A DNA stretch of 26,498 nt, from contig JAKCEJ010000002.1 in the NCBI GenBank assembly GCA_021838065.1, forward strand, positions 1-26,498. The letters are read 5' to 3'. A model generated the notes under the pieces. The model ran no database searches. It had not been told where the DNA came from and saw only the letters and a list, made by a program, of their open reading frames with translations. Every line of letters starts with the position of its first letter. The stretch's first letter is position 1. A program made the position numbers and the translations under genes. This stretch comes from Pseudomonadota bacterium (lineage in GTDB: Bacteria; Pseudomonadota; Gammaproteobacteria; Steroidobacterales; Steroidobacteraceae). Shown one piece after another: positions 17,528-24,645 of the stretch.

Positions 17528-18610
17528 AACCGGTTGCGCGTCGGAACCACCATCCGGTTCGGCCGCCTGCATCTGTACGCGCGTGACGGGTAACGCCAGC
17601 TGCCCGCCATGGCGCCTGATGATCCGCGCGGCACTGAGCAGCACATCCTCCTGGACCGCCAGCGATTCGCCCCACTGAACCGTTCCGGCGAAGCAGTAGA
17701 TCAGAATGTCGAGTGAATGGGTGCCGTAGTTGGTGAAGTTCACGATCTCGCTTTGGTGATGGTCGATCCCGGGATGGCGGGCGATGTAGGCGCGCAGGTC
17801 CTTCAGGATCGTCGGCAATCGCTCCACGTCCGAATACCGCACCGGCAGCGTCTGCTGAATCCGCCTGGCCTGCATGCGCGGTGGCGTCTCCACGACGTGA
17901 GTGTTGAATAGATAATTCGGAACATAGTACGGGCTCGTGTCGAACCCCCGCAGCAGTGTGGAGCGCCAGCCGATGTGCTCCACGGTGCCGGAGATATTCA
18001 TCTCCGGCAGCACGATCCACTCGCCGATTTTGAACGGCTTGTCCAGATACACCACCAGCGCACCGAACAGGTTGGACACGACGCCCTGGGCGGCGAAGCC
18101 GATCGCGATCCCGGCGACGCCACCGACGGTGAGCAGACTCGCGATGGGGAAGTGCAGCGTGCGCAGAATCAGCAGTGCGGTGAGCACGAGCAGCGCGAGC
18201 CGGGAAAACTTACCGACCAGGTCGTAGATCATCGGATCGAGATCATGGCCGCGCGGGTGACGGATTTCTGGATACATCTTCAGAAGGTTCCAGCCCGCCC
18301 AGGCGATCATTGCAATGATCCCGACGTGCAGCGACGGATCAAGGACATGAGAAAGCACTCCGGCATGGATCCGTCGGCCGACCAGCGTGCCGATCAGATA
18401 CGCGCCGCAGAGGATGATGAGCGCAAGCAAGGGAGCATGAGCCGAGCGATACAGGGCCTCGCGAAAGGGATCCGCGCGGCGCGTCGAGCCGGCGATGAGC
18501 CGCCGTCCCGCGAGGCGCAGTGCCGTCACCAGAAGGGCGCAGGCGATTGCGATGATGCCGGCCTGAACAATCAGGCCTTGATACAGATCAAACCACTTCG
18601 TATGAACCAT
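17513..18610 (-). CDS. MscS-family mechanosensitive ion channel
   Basis: The predicted protein has 365 residues. The start at 18610 has GAGG 7 nt upstream. Five hydrophobic spans are visible at about 13-33, 57-75, 94-110, 134-152 and 155-190. The last is the pore helix TM3, rich in Gly and Ala (GGVAGIAIGFAAQGVVSNLF at 163-182). It is followed by the characteristic DKPFKIGEWI entry to the cytoplasmic beta domain (190-199) and by the loop YYVPNYLF of MscS-like cages. Such channels open under membrane tension and release solutes during hypo-osmotic shock. The extra N-terminal spans place it with the longer MscS-like paralogues (YbdG/YnaI type) rather than three-span MscS. It appears monocistronic. 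Confidence 0.92.
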   Translation of the reverse strand: MVHTKWFDLYQGLIVQAGIIAIACALLVTALRLAGRRLIAGSTRRADPFREALYRSAHAPLLALIILCGAYLIGTLVGRRIHAGVLSHVLDPSLHVGIIAMIAWAGWNLLKMYPEIRHPRGHDLDPMIYDLVGKFSRLALLVLTALLILRTLHFPIASLLTVGGVAGIAIGFAAQGVVSNLFGALVVYLDKPFKIGEWIVLPEMNISGTVEHIGWRSTLLRGFDTSPYYVPNYLFNTHVVETPPRMQARRIQQTLPVRYSDVERLPTILKDLRAYIARHPGIDHHQSEIVNFTNYGTHSLDILIYCFAGTVQWGESLAVQEDVLLSAARIIRRHGGQLALPVTRVQMQAAEPDGGSDAQPVESQA

Positions 18611-19062
18611 GATCGGGCCTCGGCAAATCGATGATCAGACACAGACGGCGCGTGACGCTCGACAGGCATTTACCGCAGAGTCTTGTGCTCGCGCAAACGG
18701 CCAACGCCATCTGACGGCGTCGCGCGGCCGCGACAGGGCGAGTCGATCGCGCCCGGCTGCGCTCGTCGCCCGCCACCCGTCTGATGCGGGATCGTCTCAG
18801 CCGCATGCCTGGCGCCGCAACGAACTGTTCGGGCCGTGGCGGCGCTGACGAATCGGATGCGTACGACCCGAGGACGCTCATCACTCAACCGATGCCCGCC
18901 GAAGCCCAACCCTCGACTCCGCCGGGACGACGGCCCGCTGCGCGGTAACCAATGCGAGCCGACGGAGCGGAAGCCGTTGCGTGAAAAGGCCTCGACATCT
19001 TTGGCGGGCACCTCTCAATCATTGCAATGAACGAATCAGCTTCAAAATCCCGCGCCGGCTGA
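18611..19062. other. Gap between MscS and tetR genes
   Basis: About 450 bp between two leftward genes. I see no supported coding sequence on either strand and no recognisable RNA. It contains the GAGG ribosome site of the MscS gene at the left end and part of the tetR terminator hairpin at the right end. Confidence 0.45.
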
Positions 19063-19075
19063 TTATTGCGGCGCG
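19044..19075 (-). terminator. Stem-loop terminator enclosing the tetR stop codon
   Basis: On the minus strand CGCGCCG, 11-nt loop, CGGCGCG (19051-19075), followed by GGATTTTG. The TAA stop of tetR (19063-19065) lies in the loop. A GC-rich 7-bp stem followed closely by TTTT makes this the best intrinsic-terminator candidate in the window. Confidence 0.5.
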
Positions 19076-19716
19076 CTGCCCGCTACTCTTCGCCGTTGAC
19101 CGCGCGACGTCGTCGGAGCGCGCGAAGGCTCGCCGCGAACCCGCTCGCCGCCCAGGAGCGCGCGTGCCGCCGATTGGAGAATCCGGGTGGCCCCGACGCG
19201 TGACAAACGCCCATCGCTGGTGAACGCGCCGTCGATGAGCAGCGCGATCTGGTACGCCGCATCATCCGGTTGGCCGGTCCCGATGCGTCTCGTCAGAGCC
19301 TTGAGCCGCTCGAACATCGTCGCTTTGTGGCGCGCGCGGATCTTGCGCGCGGGATGATCGCGGTCCGAGAACTCGGCTGCGACGTTGATCTGGGGACAGC
19401 CGCGATAGCCATCGCGGCTCACGCGCTGACCGATCCAGTCGAGCAATGCCATGAGTTCGCGTTGCGGGTCGCCCGCGACGGCTTTGACGACCTTGTCCCA
19501 CTGCGTCCAGAACTCGCGGTCCTCCCGCTCCAGGAAGGCCGCGATCAGGTCGTCCTTGGTGTGAAAGTGGCGATACAGGCTCGTCTTGGCCACTCCGGAC
19601 TCCGCAACGATCCATTCAACGCCGACCGCCCGAGCGCCGTGCGCGTAGAACAGCCGGGACGCGGTCGCGAGCACACGCTTGGCGGTGTCGGGCTCATCGG
19701 GATGAGCGGTCTTCAC
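19063..19716 (-). CDS. TetR/AcrR-family transcriptional regulator
   Basis: The predicted protein has 217 residues from a GTG at 19716, chosen because AAGGAG (19722-19727) lies 5 nt upstream; a longer frame to 19779 lacks a ribosome site. The N-terminal helix-turn-helix is classical: AKRVLATASRLFYAHGARAV, then VEWIVAESGVAKTSLYRHF and KDDLIAAFL. The ligand domain has GYRGCPQINVAAEF followed by HPARKIRARHK, typical of a TetR subgroup with a conserved Gly-Cys after helix 6. The Arg- and Ser-rich C-terminus is probably disordered. The gene diverges from the oxidoreductase at 19857, with a strong palindrome between them, so it most likely represses that gene and itself and is relieved by a small ligand. 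The ligand is unknown. Confidence 0.93.
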   Translation of the reverse strand: MKTAHPDEPDTAKRVLATASRLFYAHGARAVGVEWIVAESGVAKTSLYRHFHTKDDLIAAFLEREDREFWTQWDKVVKAVAGDPQRELMALLDWIGQRVSRDGYRGCPQINVAAEFSDRDHPARKIRARHKATMFERLKALTRRIGTGQPDDAAYQIALLIDGAFTSDGRLSRVGATRILQSAARALLGGERVRGEPSRAPTTSRGQRRRVAGSAPQ

Positions 19717-19800
19717 GGCATCTCCTTCGAGCGGGCCAGTGCCCTCGCGGCCAATATGCAACGGTGCGCCGCGAAGCACAATGGGTCATGCCGCTTGACG

Positions 19801-19843
19801 GCGCTACCGATCGGTATCATGATACGATACCGATCGGTAGCGC
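19801..19843. promoter_or_regulatory. Compound palindromic operator between tetR and the oxidoreductase gene
   Basis: The 18-bp arm GCGCTACCGATCGGTATC (19801-19818) recurs as an exact inverted copy at 19826-19843, with the 7-bp spacer ATGATAC. Each arm holds its own palindrome ACCGATCGGT, and the centre holds a third, GTATCATGATAC (19814-19825). TetR dimers bind palindromes of this size, so two dimers could sit side by side. It ends 13 bp before the ATG at 19857 and begins 84 bp upstream of the tetR start, a position suited to repress both promoters. Confidence 0.8.
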
Positions 19844-19856
19844 GGGATCCTGGCCG

Positions 19857-20894
19857 ATGACTTCAGCGGCAATTGCGGTGTACGGTGCGACAGGTCATAC
19901 GGGGCAATTCGTCCTGCGCGAGCTCGAGCGCCGCGGGTATCAGACGGTGCCGATTGGCCGGAGCGAGAGGGCACCGGCCGCCGGCGGCTACGCAGACGCG
20001 CAGAGACTGTGGCGGCGAGCCGTGTGCGACGACCCGGACGCGCTCGATGAGGCGCTGCGCGGGACGGGCGCCGTCATCAACTGCGCCGGCCCGTTCCTCG
20101 ACACCGCGCCCGCCGTCATCGAGGCGGCCCTGCGCGCGGGGATCCACTACTTCGACGTCACCGCGGAGCAGCGTTCCGTGCGACAGTCACTGGCGACGTA
20201 TCACGATGAAGCGCGGCACCGCGGTTCGGTGGTGATGCCGGCGGTCGCATTCTACGGCGGTCTTGCCGATCTGCTCGCAACCGAGGCGACCCGTGGGGCC
20301 CGATCCGTCGAACGCATCGAAGTGGGCATGGCGCTCGATTGTTGGCATCCGACGGCGGGGACGCGGAGGACAGGGGAGCGCAATACCGCGCGTCGCTTCG
20401 TCGTCGCAGACGGGCGCTTCACGCCAGTGCCGCGTCCGGCGCCGGTTCGGGAGTGGACGTTTCCCGCGCCCTTCTGTGTGCAGCAAGTGGTGGCCATGCC
20501 CCTGGCGGAAATTGTGACCATCAGCAGGCACATCGCCGCTCGCAATGTCTGCAGCTACCTGAACACGGCGCCGCTTCGCGACCTGGAAGATCCCCACACA
20601 CCCGCACCGATCGCGGTGGATCCGTCCGGCCGCTCCGCGCAGCAGTTCGTCATGGAGGTTCGGGCAACGTCGGGTGATGATCGAGCGGAGATTACCGTCA
20701 CGGGGCGAGACATCTATGCGGTCACCGCACCGATCGTCGCCGAAGCGTGCGCGCGGGTGCTGGCGGATCCGCCCGCAACGGGCGGCGCGTTCGCGCCCGC
20801 GGAGCTGTTTGACGCGAGTGACTTTCTTCACGCGCTGGAACCGCATTTGGCGATAGTGCGGACGGACGGTGACCGCTCGGCACGCCGCCCGTGA
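19857..20894 (+). CDS. Saccharopine-dehydrogenase-like NAD(P)-binding oxidoreductase
   Basis: The predicted protein has 345 residues. The ATG at 19857 is chosen because the Rossmann fold begins directly (AIAVYGATGHTGQFVLRELE, glycine motif GATGHTG at 10-16) and because the operator ends just upstream. The segments VINCAGPF, GIHYFDVTAEQ and VVMPAVAFYGGLADLLA are characteristic of the saccharopine-dehydrogenase-like / trans-acting enoyl-reductase superfamily. There is no sign of the saccharopine-specific C-terminal domain, so lysine metabolism is unlikely. It is probably an NAD(P)H-dependent reductase on an unknown substrate, induced when the divergent TetR protein binds its ligand. No co-transcribed partner is evident; the next gene starts 91 nt downstream, so co-transcription with it is possible. 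Confidence 0.85.
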   Translation: MTSAAIAVYGATGHTGQFVLRELERRGYQTVPIGRSERAPAAGGYADAQRLWRRAVCDDPDALDEALRGTGAVINCAGPFLDTAPAVIEAALRAGIHYFDVTAEQRSVRQSLATYHDEARHRGSVVMPAVAFYGGLADLLATEATRGARSVERIEVGMALDCWHPTAGTRRTGERNTARRFVVADGRFTPVPRPAPVREWTFPAPFCVQQVVAMPLAEIVTISRHIAARNVCSYLNTAPLRDLEDPHTPAPIAVDPSGRSAQQFVMEVRATSGDDRAEITVTGRDIYAVTAPIVAEACARVLADPPATGGAFAPAELFDASDFLHALEPHLAIVRTDGDRSARRP

Positions 20895-20985
20895 CGCGGT
20901 CCGGCGCGCGCCTGCGGACGGGCTCGCGCTGCTGCACGCTCCATGGGCTTCCAAACGCGTCACGAACCTGATACAGATTCGCGCC

Positions 20986-22137
20986 ATGAAGCGGATTGCG
21001 CGCAACGTGTGTCTTGCCTTTTGTCTGGCCGCGCCCCTTCCCGCCGTCGCCGCCCCAAGGTGCCCCGCTCCCGCAAGGCCCACGCTGACAGCCGTCCCCG
21101 GCGATCCGTTTTCCGCGCTGCCAACGAGTGATGGATGCTGGCTGTTCGTCTCGCTCAGCGATCGGCACGATCACGGCTCCGTTGCGGTGCTGCGTGACGA
21201 GCGCGGTTCGTTCGACCTGAAGCGCACCGTTGCGACGAGCGCCGCAGCCCTGGGCGAGGCTCTCTCGCCCGACGGGCGGCTGCTCGCGGTCACGACACTC
21301 GCTGGGGTGGATCTCCTCGACGTGGCGCGGCTCGAGCGGCCCGGGGGCGATCCGCTCGTTGTCCGCCTCACGGACGGCAGCCCGCAACCGGTATACGCCG
21401 CCATCAGTCGGGACAATCGGCTGCTGTTCGTCAGCGACGAGACGTCGCACCGGATCAGCGTGTTCAACTTGGTGTTGGCCGACAGTCGGCGGCACCGGAC
21501 CGCTGCACTCGTCGGCCACATACCGACGGCGTTCGGCCCCGTGGGACTCGCCGTGTCGCCCCATGGAAAGTGGCTTTATGCGACCAGCGAAGTCGCGCCA
21601 CGCGTCTCGGGCTTTCCGGACCGCTGCTCGCCGCCATTCGACGCATACGGCAGGCACCAGCCGGTCGGCGTGCTCCTGAAGATCGACATCGCCAAGGCCG
21701 CGATCGATCCGCGCCATTCCGTCGTCGCTGGCGTTCCGGCAGGGTGTCAACCGGTGCGCGTGGCGGTGTCACCGTCCGGAGAGACGCTCTGGGTGACCGC
21801 GCGCGGCGACAATGCGCTGCTCAGGATTCCCGCGGCCGACCTGAACTCCGGCGCGGGGCACCTCGACACGGACTCGTTCCCCATTGGGACGGACCCCGTC
21901 GGGCTGGCCGTACGGCCCGACGACCGGCAGGTCTGGGTCGCGGATTCCGCGCGGTTCGTGTCGGGCAGATCAGGCCGCCTCGCGGGCCTCACCGGCATTC
22001 ATGGCAAGGGAAAGGTCGAGCTGATGTCGGCCGCCGCAAAGGGTTTCCCGCGGGAGCTGAACTTCTTGCCCGACGGACGCACCCTCGTGGTCACGCTGTT
22101 CAGCGCCAGGGCCGTCGAGTTCATGCCCACTCCTTAG
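20986..22137 (+). CDS. Exported YVTN/lactonase-type beta-propeller protein
   Basis: The predicted protein has 383 residues. The start at 20986 is preferred over the upstream ATG-free extension because a Sec signal peptide follows (MKRIARNVCLAFCLAAPLPA, cleavage near AVAA at 23). Repeated blades of the type ALSPDGRLLAVTTLAGVDLL, AISRDNRLLFVSDE, AVSPHGKWLYATSE, AVSPSGETLWVTARGDNALL and AVRPDDRQVWVADS show a seven-bladed YncE/6-phosphogluconolactonase-like fold. Four cysteines in the mature protein may form disulfides. Enzymatic activity cannot be inferred. It may be co-transcribed with the oxidoreductase 91 nt upstream, and would then fall under the same TetR control; that is inference. Confidence 0.82.
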   Translation: MKRIARNVCLAFCLAAPLPAVAAPRCPAPARPTLTAVPGDPFSALPTSDGCWLFVSLSDRHDHGSVAVLRDERGSFDLKRTVATSAAALGEALSPDGRLLAVTTLAGVDLLDVARLERPGGDPLVVRLTDGSPQPVYAAISRDNRLLFVSDETSHRISVFNLVLADSRRHRTAALVGHIPTAFGPVGLAVSPHGKWLYATSEVAPRVSGFPDRCSPPFDAYGRHQPVGVLLKIDIAKAAIDPRHSVVAGVPAGCQPVRVAVSPSGETLWVTARGDNALLRIPAADLNSGAGHLDTDSFPIGTDPVGLAVRPDDRQVWVADSARFVSGRSGRLAGLTGIHGKGKVELMSAAAKGFPRELNFLPDGRTLVVTLFSARAVEFMPTP

Positions 22138-22235
22138 ATCGACCGCCCGGCCGCGCGCCATCCACCCCCGGGAAACCGGTTCGCGCGACGAGTCGAGCCC
22201 GCCAGACGCCGGCGCACGATGCGGCTGCGTGCAAC

Positions 22236-22445
22236 TCAAGGGAGCTCGACCCATTCGTCGCCTTGTTTGATGTAGCGCCGCTTGACAGCCGCCCAGGCGA
22301 TCCGGTGCGCGGCCTCCTCCTGCCGCGGGTCGCCGCTGTGCGCCTCGAACGCCCGATTGAACGCCGCGCGGTAAATGTCCTGGGCGTGCTCCGGCAGATG
22401 GCGGCGCACCGATGGCGGGAGGTCAGAATTCTGACTGTACGGCAC
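22236..22445 (-). CDS. chaB: ChaB-family protein
   Basis: The predicted protein has 69 residues from a GTG at 22445, with GGAG 7 nt upstream. The start MPYSQNSDLPPSVRRHLPEH followed by AQDIYRAAFNRAF and AAHRIAWAAVKRRY is the full ChaB signature (compare MPYK.NSDLP..V...LP.HAQ.IY..AFN.A ... A.KVAWAAVK..Y). ChaB is a small helical protein named as a regulator of the Ca2+/Na+:H+ antiporter ChaA in enterics, though that role is weakly established. No chaA lies nearby, so the function here is open. It ends near, and convergent with, the YVTN propeller gene (98 bp gap). Confidence 0.88.
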   Translation of the reverse strand: MPYSQNSDLPPSVRRHLPEHAQDIYRAAFNRAFEAHSGDPRQEEAAHRIAWAAVKRRYIKQGDEWVELP

Positions 22446-22746
22446 CCTTATTCTCCGCGGTACTGCCGATTCATTTGCCGGTCGTCACTTCGAGGTCCGC
22501 CCGTTCGCTCATGAAAGGGTCCCGTGCTCGTGTGCTGCGGGCCCCACGCGTCGGCGCGCCTGAGTGACGCCGGGCACATCGGCGCGCGCGCGGCGCAGCA
22601 GGATCGTGCCGAGGTACGCGTTCGCCCGATCAGCAAACCCGCCCGAGCGGGCGCGGCCAGCGCGCATCCCTGATAGACTCCCCGCAGAATCTGCGCGCCT
22701 CGCCCCAGGGTGTCAATGGCGCAGCCGACCCGAGGAAAGACAGACA
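22446..22746. other. Divergent gap between chaB-like and P-loop genes
   Basis: No gene is seen. It contains the GGAG ribosome site of the leftward gene and, for the rightward gene, a possible extended -10 element TGATAGACT at 22671-22679, without a clear -35. Confidence 0.35.
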
Positions 22747-23271
22747 ATGCGCGGGCACCTGATCCATCTGGTGTGCGGCTCGACCGGCGCCGGCAAGACG
22801 ACCTATTCGCGTCAACTCGCCGATGCGCTCAGCGGCGTCGTGTTCTCCGTCGACCAATGGATGGCGACCCTGTTTTGGATAGACAGCCCGAAGCCTCTCC
22901 AGGCGACTTGGTCGATGGAGCGAGTCGAGCGATGCGCGGCACAGATCTGGGCGACGGCCTCTGAGGTTGCGCCGCTCGGCGTCCCCTGTGTCCTGGATCT
23001 GGGCTTTACGCAGCGGGGAACCCGGGCGCGGTTCGTGCAACTCGCGAGGCAGTCGGGACTGTCGGCGCAACTGCACGTTCTCGATGTGCCGACCGACGAG
23101 CGCTGGCGGCGCGTGCTGGCACGCAACACCTCGGGCGGGACTGCCGCCCAGCTTCCATTCGACCTCACACGGGACATGTTCGACTTCGTCGAGACGCTGT
23201 GGGAACCCCCGACGGATGAAGAACTCGCGGCCTGCGATGGGATCCGCGCGGCCGGTCCGGCTCCAGGGTAA
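22747..23271 (+). CDS. P-loop ATP-binding (AAA_33 / kinase-like) protein
   Basis: The predicted protein has 174 residues from the ATG at 22747 (purine-rich GAGGAAAG upstream, somewhat far). The Walker A motif GSTGAGKT lies at 11-18 right after a beta strand (HLIHLVC). Next come VVFSVDQWM, corresponding to the acidic substrate-side residue of zeta-toxin/AAA_33 kinases, and PCVLDLGFTQRGTR with a Walker-B-like Asp. The lid region with RRVLARN follows. Family members phosphorylate small molecules (antibiotics, nucleosides, UDP-sugars) or are of unknown role. No antitoxin-like gene is adjacent, so a toxin-antitoxin role is unsupported. The GNAT gene follows after 64 nt. Confidence 0.82.
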   Translation: MRGHLIHLVCGSTGAGKTTYSRQLADALSGVVFSVDQWMATLFWIDSPKPLQATWSMERVERCAAQIWATASEVAPLGVPCVLDLGFTQRGTRARFVQLARQSGLSAQLHVLDVPTDERWRRVLARNTSGGTAAQLPFDLTRDMFDFVETLWEPPTDEELAACDGIRAAGPAPG

Positions 23272-23277
23272 GACCGG
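23252..23277 (+). terminator. 6-bp stem-loop whose loop ends at the P-loop gene stop codon
   Basis: CCGGTC, 14-nt loop CGGCTCCAGGGTAA (ending in the TAA stop), GACCGG. There is no T tract. Weak on its own; listed as part of a repeated pattern. Confidence 0.25.
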
Positions 23278-23323
23278 GCGATCGCTGCGGCGGCGTGCGG
23301 CGCATCGTGCCACGGCCTTCCGA

Positions 23324-23329
23324 TAGAAT
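23324..23329 (+). promoter_or_regulatory. Candidate -10 box TAGAAT, implying a leaderless GNAT mRNA
   Basis: TAGAAT ends 6 nt before the ATG at 23336, so transcription from it would begin at or next to the start codon. No Shine-Dalgarno sequence is visible between them. A -35 hexamer is not convincing. Confidence 0.4.
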
Positions 23330-23335
23330 CCGGGC

Positions 23336-23821
23336 ATGCTCAGTATCCGCAAGGCAGCGCCCCACGATGCGCCGCAGATTGCCGCCATCATTCTGCCGAC
23401 CATTCGCGAGGGCGCAACGTATGCGCTCGATCCGGGCATGAGCGAGGCTGAGGCGCTGGCCTACTGGATGGCCCCCGATAAGGAGACGTTCGTCGCCGAG
23501 CAGGACGTGGCCGTTCTCGGGACGTATTACCTACGAGCCAACCAGGCCGGCGGCGGACGGCACGTCTGCAATTGCGGCTACATGACCAAGACCGGAGCCA
23601 CGGGACAGGGCATTGCGCGGCGCATGTGCGAGCACTCGCTCGCGTATGCGCGCGCACGCGGCTATCGCGCCATGCAATTCAACTTCGTCGTCAGCACGAA
23701 CGAGCGGGCACTGAGGCTGTGGCAGTCGTTGGGATTTGAGGTCGTCGGCCGCCTCCCCGGCGCATTCATGCATCCCTGCGCCGGCGCCGTCGATGCGCTC
23801 GTGATGTATCGGCAGCTTTGA
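23336..23821 (+). CDS. GNAT-family N-acetyltransferase
   Basis: The predicted protein has 161 residues, a normal length for a single-domain GNAT enzyme. It opens with the usual beta1-alpha1 pattern LSIRKAAPHDAPQIAAIILP. The acetyl-CoA pyrophosphate loop is TGATGQGIARRMCEH (86-100; family form Q/RxxGxG/A). The C-terminal NERALRLWQSLGFEVVGRLP is the standard N-x-x-A-x-x-L-W/Y-x-x-x-GF motif. Close relatives acetylate small amines, amino-acid derivatives or ribosomal N-termini; the substrate cannot be named. The start is the ATG at 23336; no ribosome site is seen, and a -10-like box immediately upstream suggests leaderless translation. Confidence 0.92.
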   Translation: MLSIRKAAPHDAPQIAAIILPTIREGATYALDPGMSEAEALAYWMAPDKETFVAEQDVAVLGTYYLRANQAGGGRHVCNCGYMTKTGATGQGIARRMCEHSLAYARARGYRAMQFNFVVSTNERALRLWQSLGFEVVGRLPGAFMHPCAGAVDALVMYRQL

Positions 23822-23831
23822 GCGGTTGCCG
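23810..23831 (+). terminator. 7-bp stem-loop around the GNAT stop codon
   Basis: CGGCAGC, loop TTTGAGCG containing the TGA stop (23819-23821), GTTGCCG; one pair is a G-U wobble. There is no T tract. Confidence 0.35.
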
Positions 23832-24022
23832 GACCGGTGTTGAGGCGCTCATCGCGCGAGCGCCGAGATCGCGGACTGGCGCAGCGGCGCAGCATCATCA
23901 CCGTAAATGTCCCGCCGCGAAGCGACAGTCCGCGGCTCGCCGGGACGAACCCGATCCGCACGCGTCGGCGGGCGCCGCGAACGGCCGGTCGCGGAGCGCC
24001 AACCGCGCGCAGCGCGCGCCCC

Positions 24023-24028
24023 TATAAT
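24023..24028 (+). promoter_or_regulatory. TATAAT -10 box upstream of the DPP-IV pseudogene
   Basis: A perfect TATAAT in otherwise very GC-rich sequence, 42 nt before the GTG at 24071. The -35 region is GC-rich and unconvincing. It suggests the relic may still be transcribed. Confidence 0.45.
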
Positions 24029-24070
24029 GCGCAGCTTCGCCGGACAACGCCCGCCCCGAGGAGACGTCTC

Positions 24071-24584
24071 GTGAAGCCTCTGATCGGCCTGACGGCCCTG
24101 CTGCTGATTGCCCCGGCCCCTGTGTGGGCGAGCGGCGCCGCCGCGACGCCCGCCGCCCGCTATACGATCGCGCAGATATTCGCGCGCCCGGGGCTGACCG
24201 GCTATTCACCGAAGCAGGTGCAATGGAGTCCTGACGGACGCTATCTGACCTATCTGCTGCGGCACGGTCCGAGAGGTCGGGCGAACCTCTCTCTCGTCAA
24301 TGTCGCACCCGGCACGCGCTCGATCCTGCTCGCGAGCCGGCAGCTCCGATGTCGCCGCAGCTCGCAATCTCGCCGATCGACTGCTGCTCGTGGGCGGCAC
24401 GGGCGACGACAACCTGCACTGGCAGAATACTCTGCAGTTCATTCAGGCGCTGATCAACGCCGACAAGCGTTATCAGCGGCTGGTCTACCCCGACAAGACA
24501 CACGGCATCTCGGGGCCTGCCGCCCGGACACACCTGTTCACCGCCTGGGAGCGCTTCTGGCTGCGTCACCTGCAATACAGATGA
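24071..24584 (+). pseudogene. Dipeptidyl-peptidase IV (S9B) relic with large internal deletion
   Basis: From a GTG at 24071 (preceded by GAGGAG) the frame encodes a Sec signal (VKPLIGLTALLLIAPAPVWA). It continues with the N-terminus of a DPP-IV-type propeller: YTIAQIFARPGLTGYSPKQV, then QWSPDGRYLTYLLRHGPRGR. Around 24340-24350 this breaks off. In another frame the extreme C-terminus of the catalytic domain follows: RLLLVGGTGDDNLHWQNTLQ and RLVYPDKTHGISGPA, with the family's Asp (DDN) and His (THG) triad residues, to the TGA at 24582-24584. The nucleophile block GWSYGG and most of the propeller are absent. About 170 codons remain of the roughly 740 usual, and the two parts are out of frame, so no active enzyme can be made. 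The repeated GCAGCTC at 24341-24347 and 24355-24361 flanks the junction. Confidence 0.88.
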
Positions 24585-24586
24585 TC

Positions 24587-24611
24587 GGCGCGCGGCCAAC
24601 GGCCCGGCGCC
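24587..24611 (+). terminator. GC-rich hairpin after the DPP-IV relic
   Basis: GGCGC-GC-GGCC, loop AAC, GGCC-CG-GCGCC: two stems separated by a 2x2 internal mismatch, starting 3 nt after the TGA. No T tract follows. It may be the original transcription end of the DPP-IV gene. Confidence 0.4.
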
Positions 24612-24645
24612 CCGGGAGCGGTCCCCGGCGGCGCGCAGCGGCACG

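Noticed and set aside
20722..21750. 342-codon minus-strand open frame
   Set aside because: It lies across the ends of two real plus-strand genes (oxidoreductase and YVTN propeller) and has no signature of its own.
22747..23821. Toxin-antitoxin module formed by a zeta-like kinase and a GNAT protein
   Set aside because: The P-loop protein has no adjacent small antitoxin gene, and the GNAT protein lacks a partner of the DUF1778/RHH type; both look like ordinary housekeeping or detoxification enzymes.
23870..23934. 9-bp inverted repeat CGCGGACTG ... CAGTCCGCG
   Set aside because: The spacing of 47 bp in very GC-rich DNA with no neighbouring mobile gene makes chance likely; not treated as a mobile-element end.
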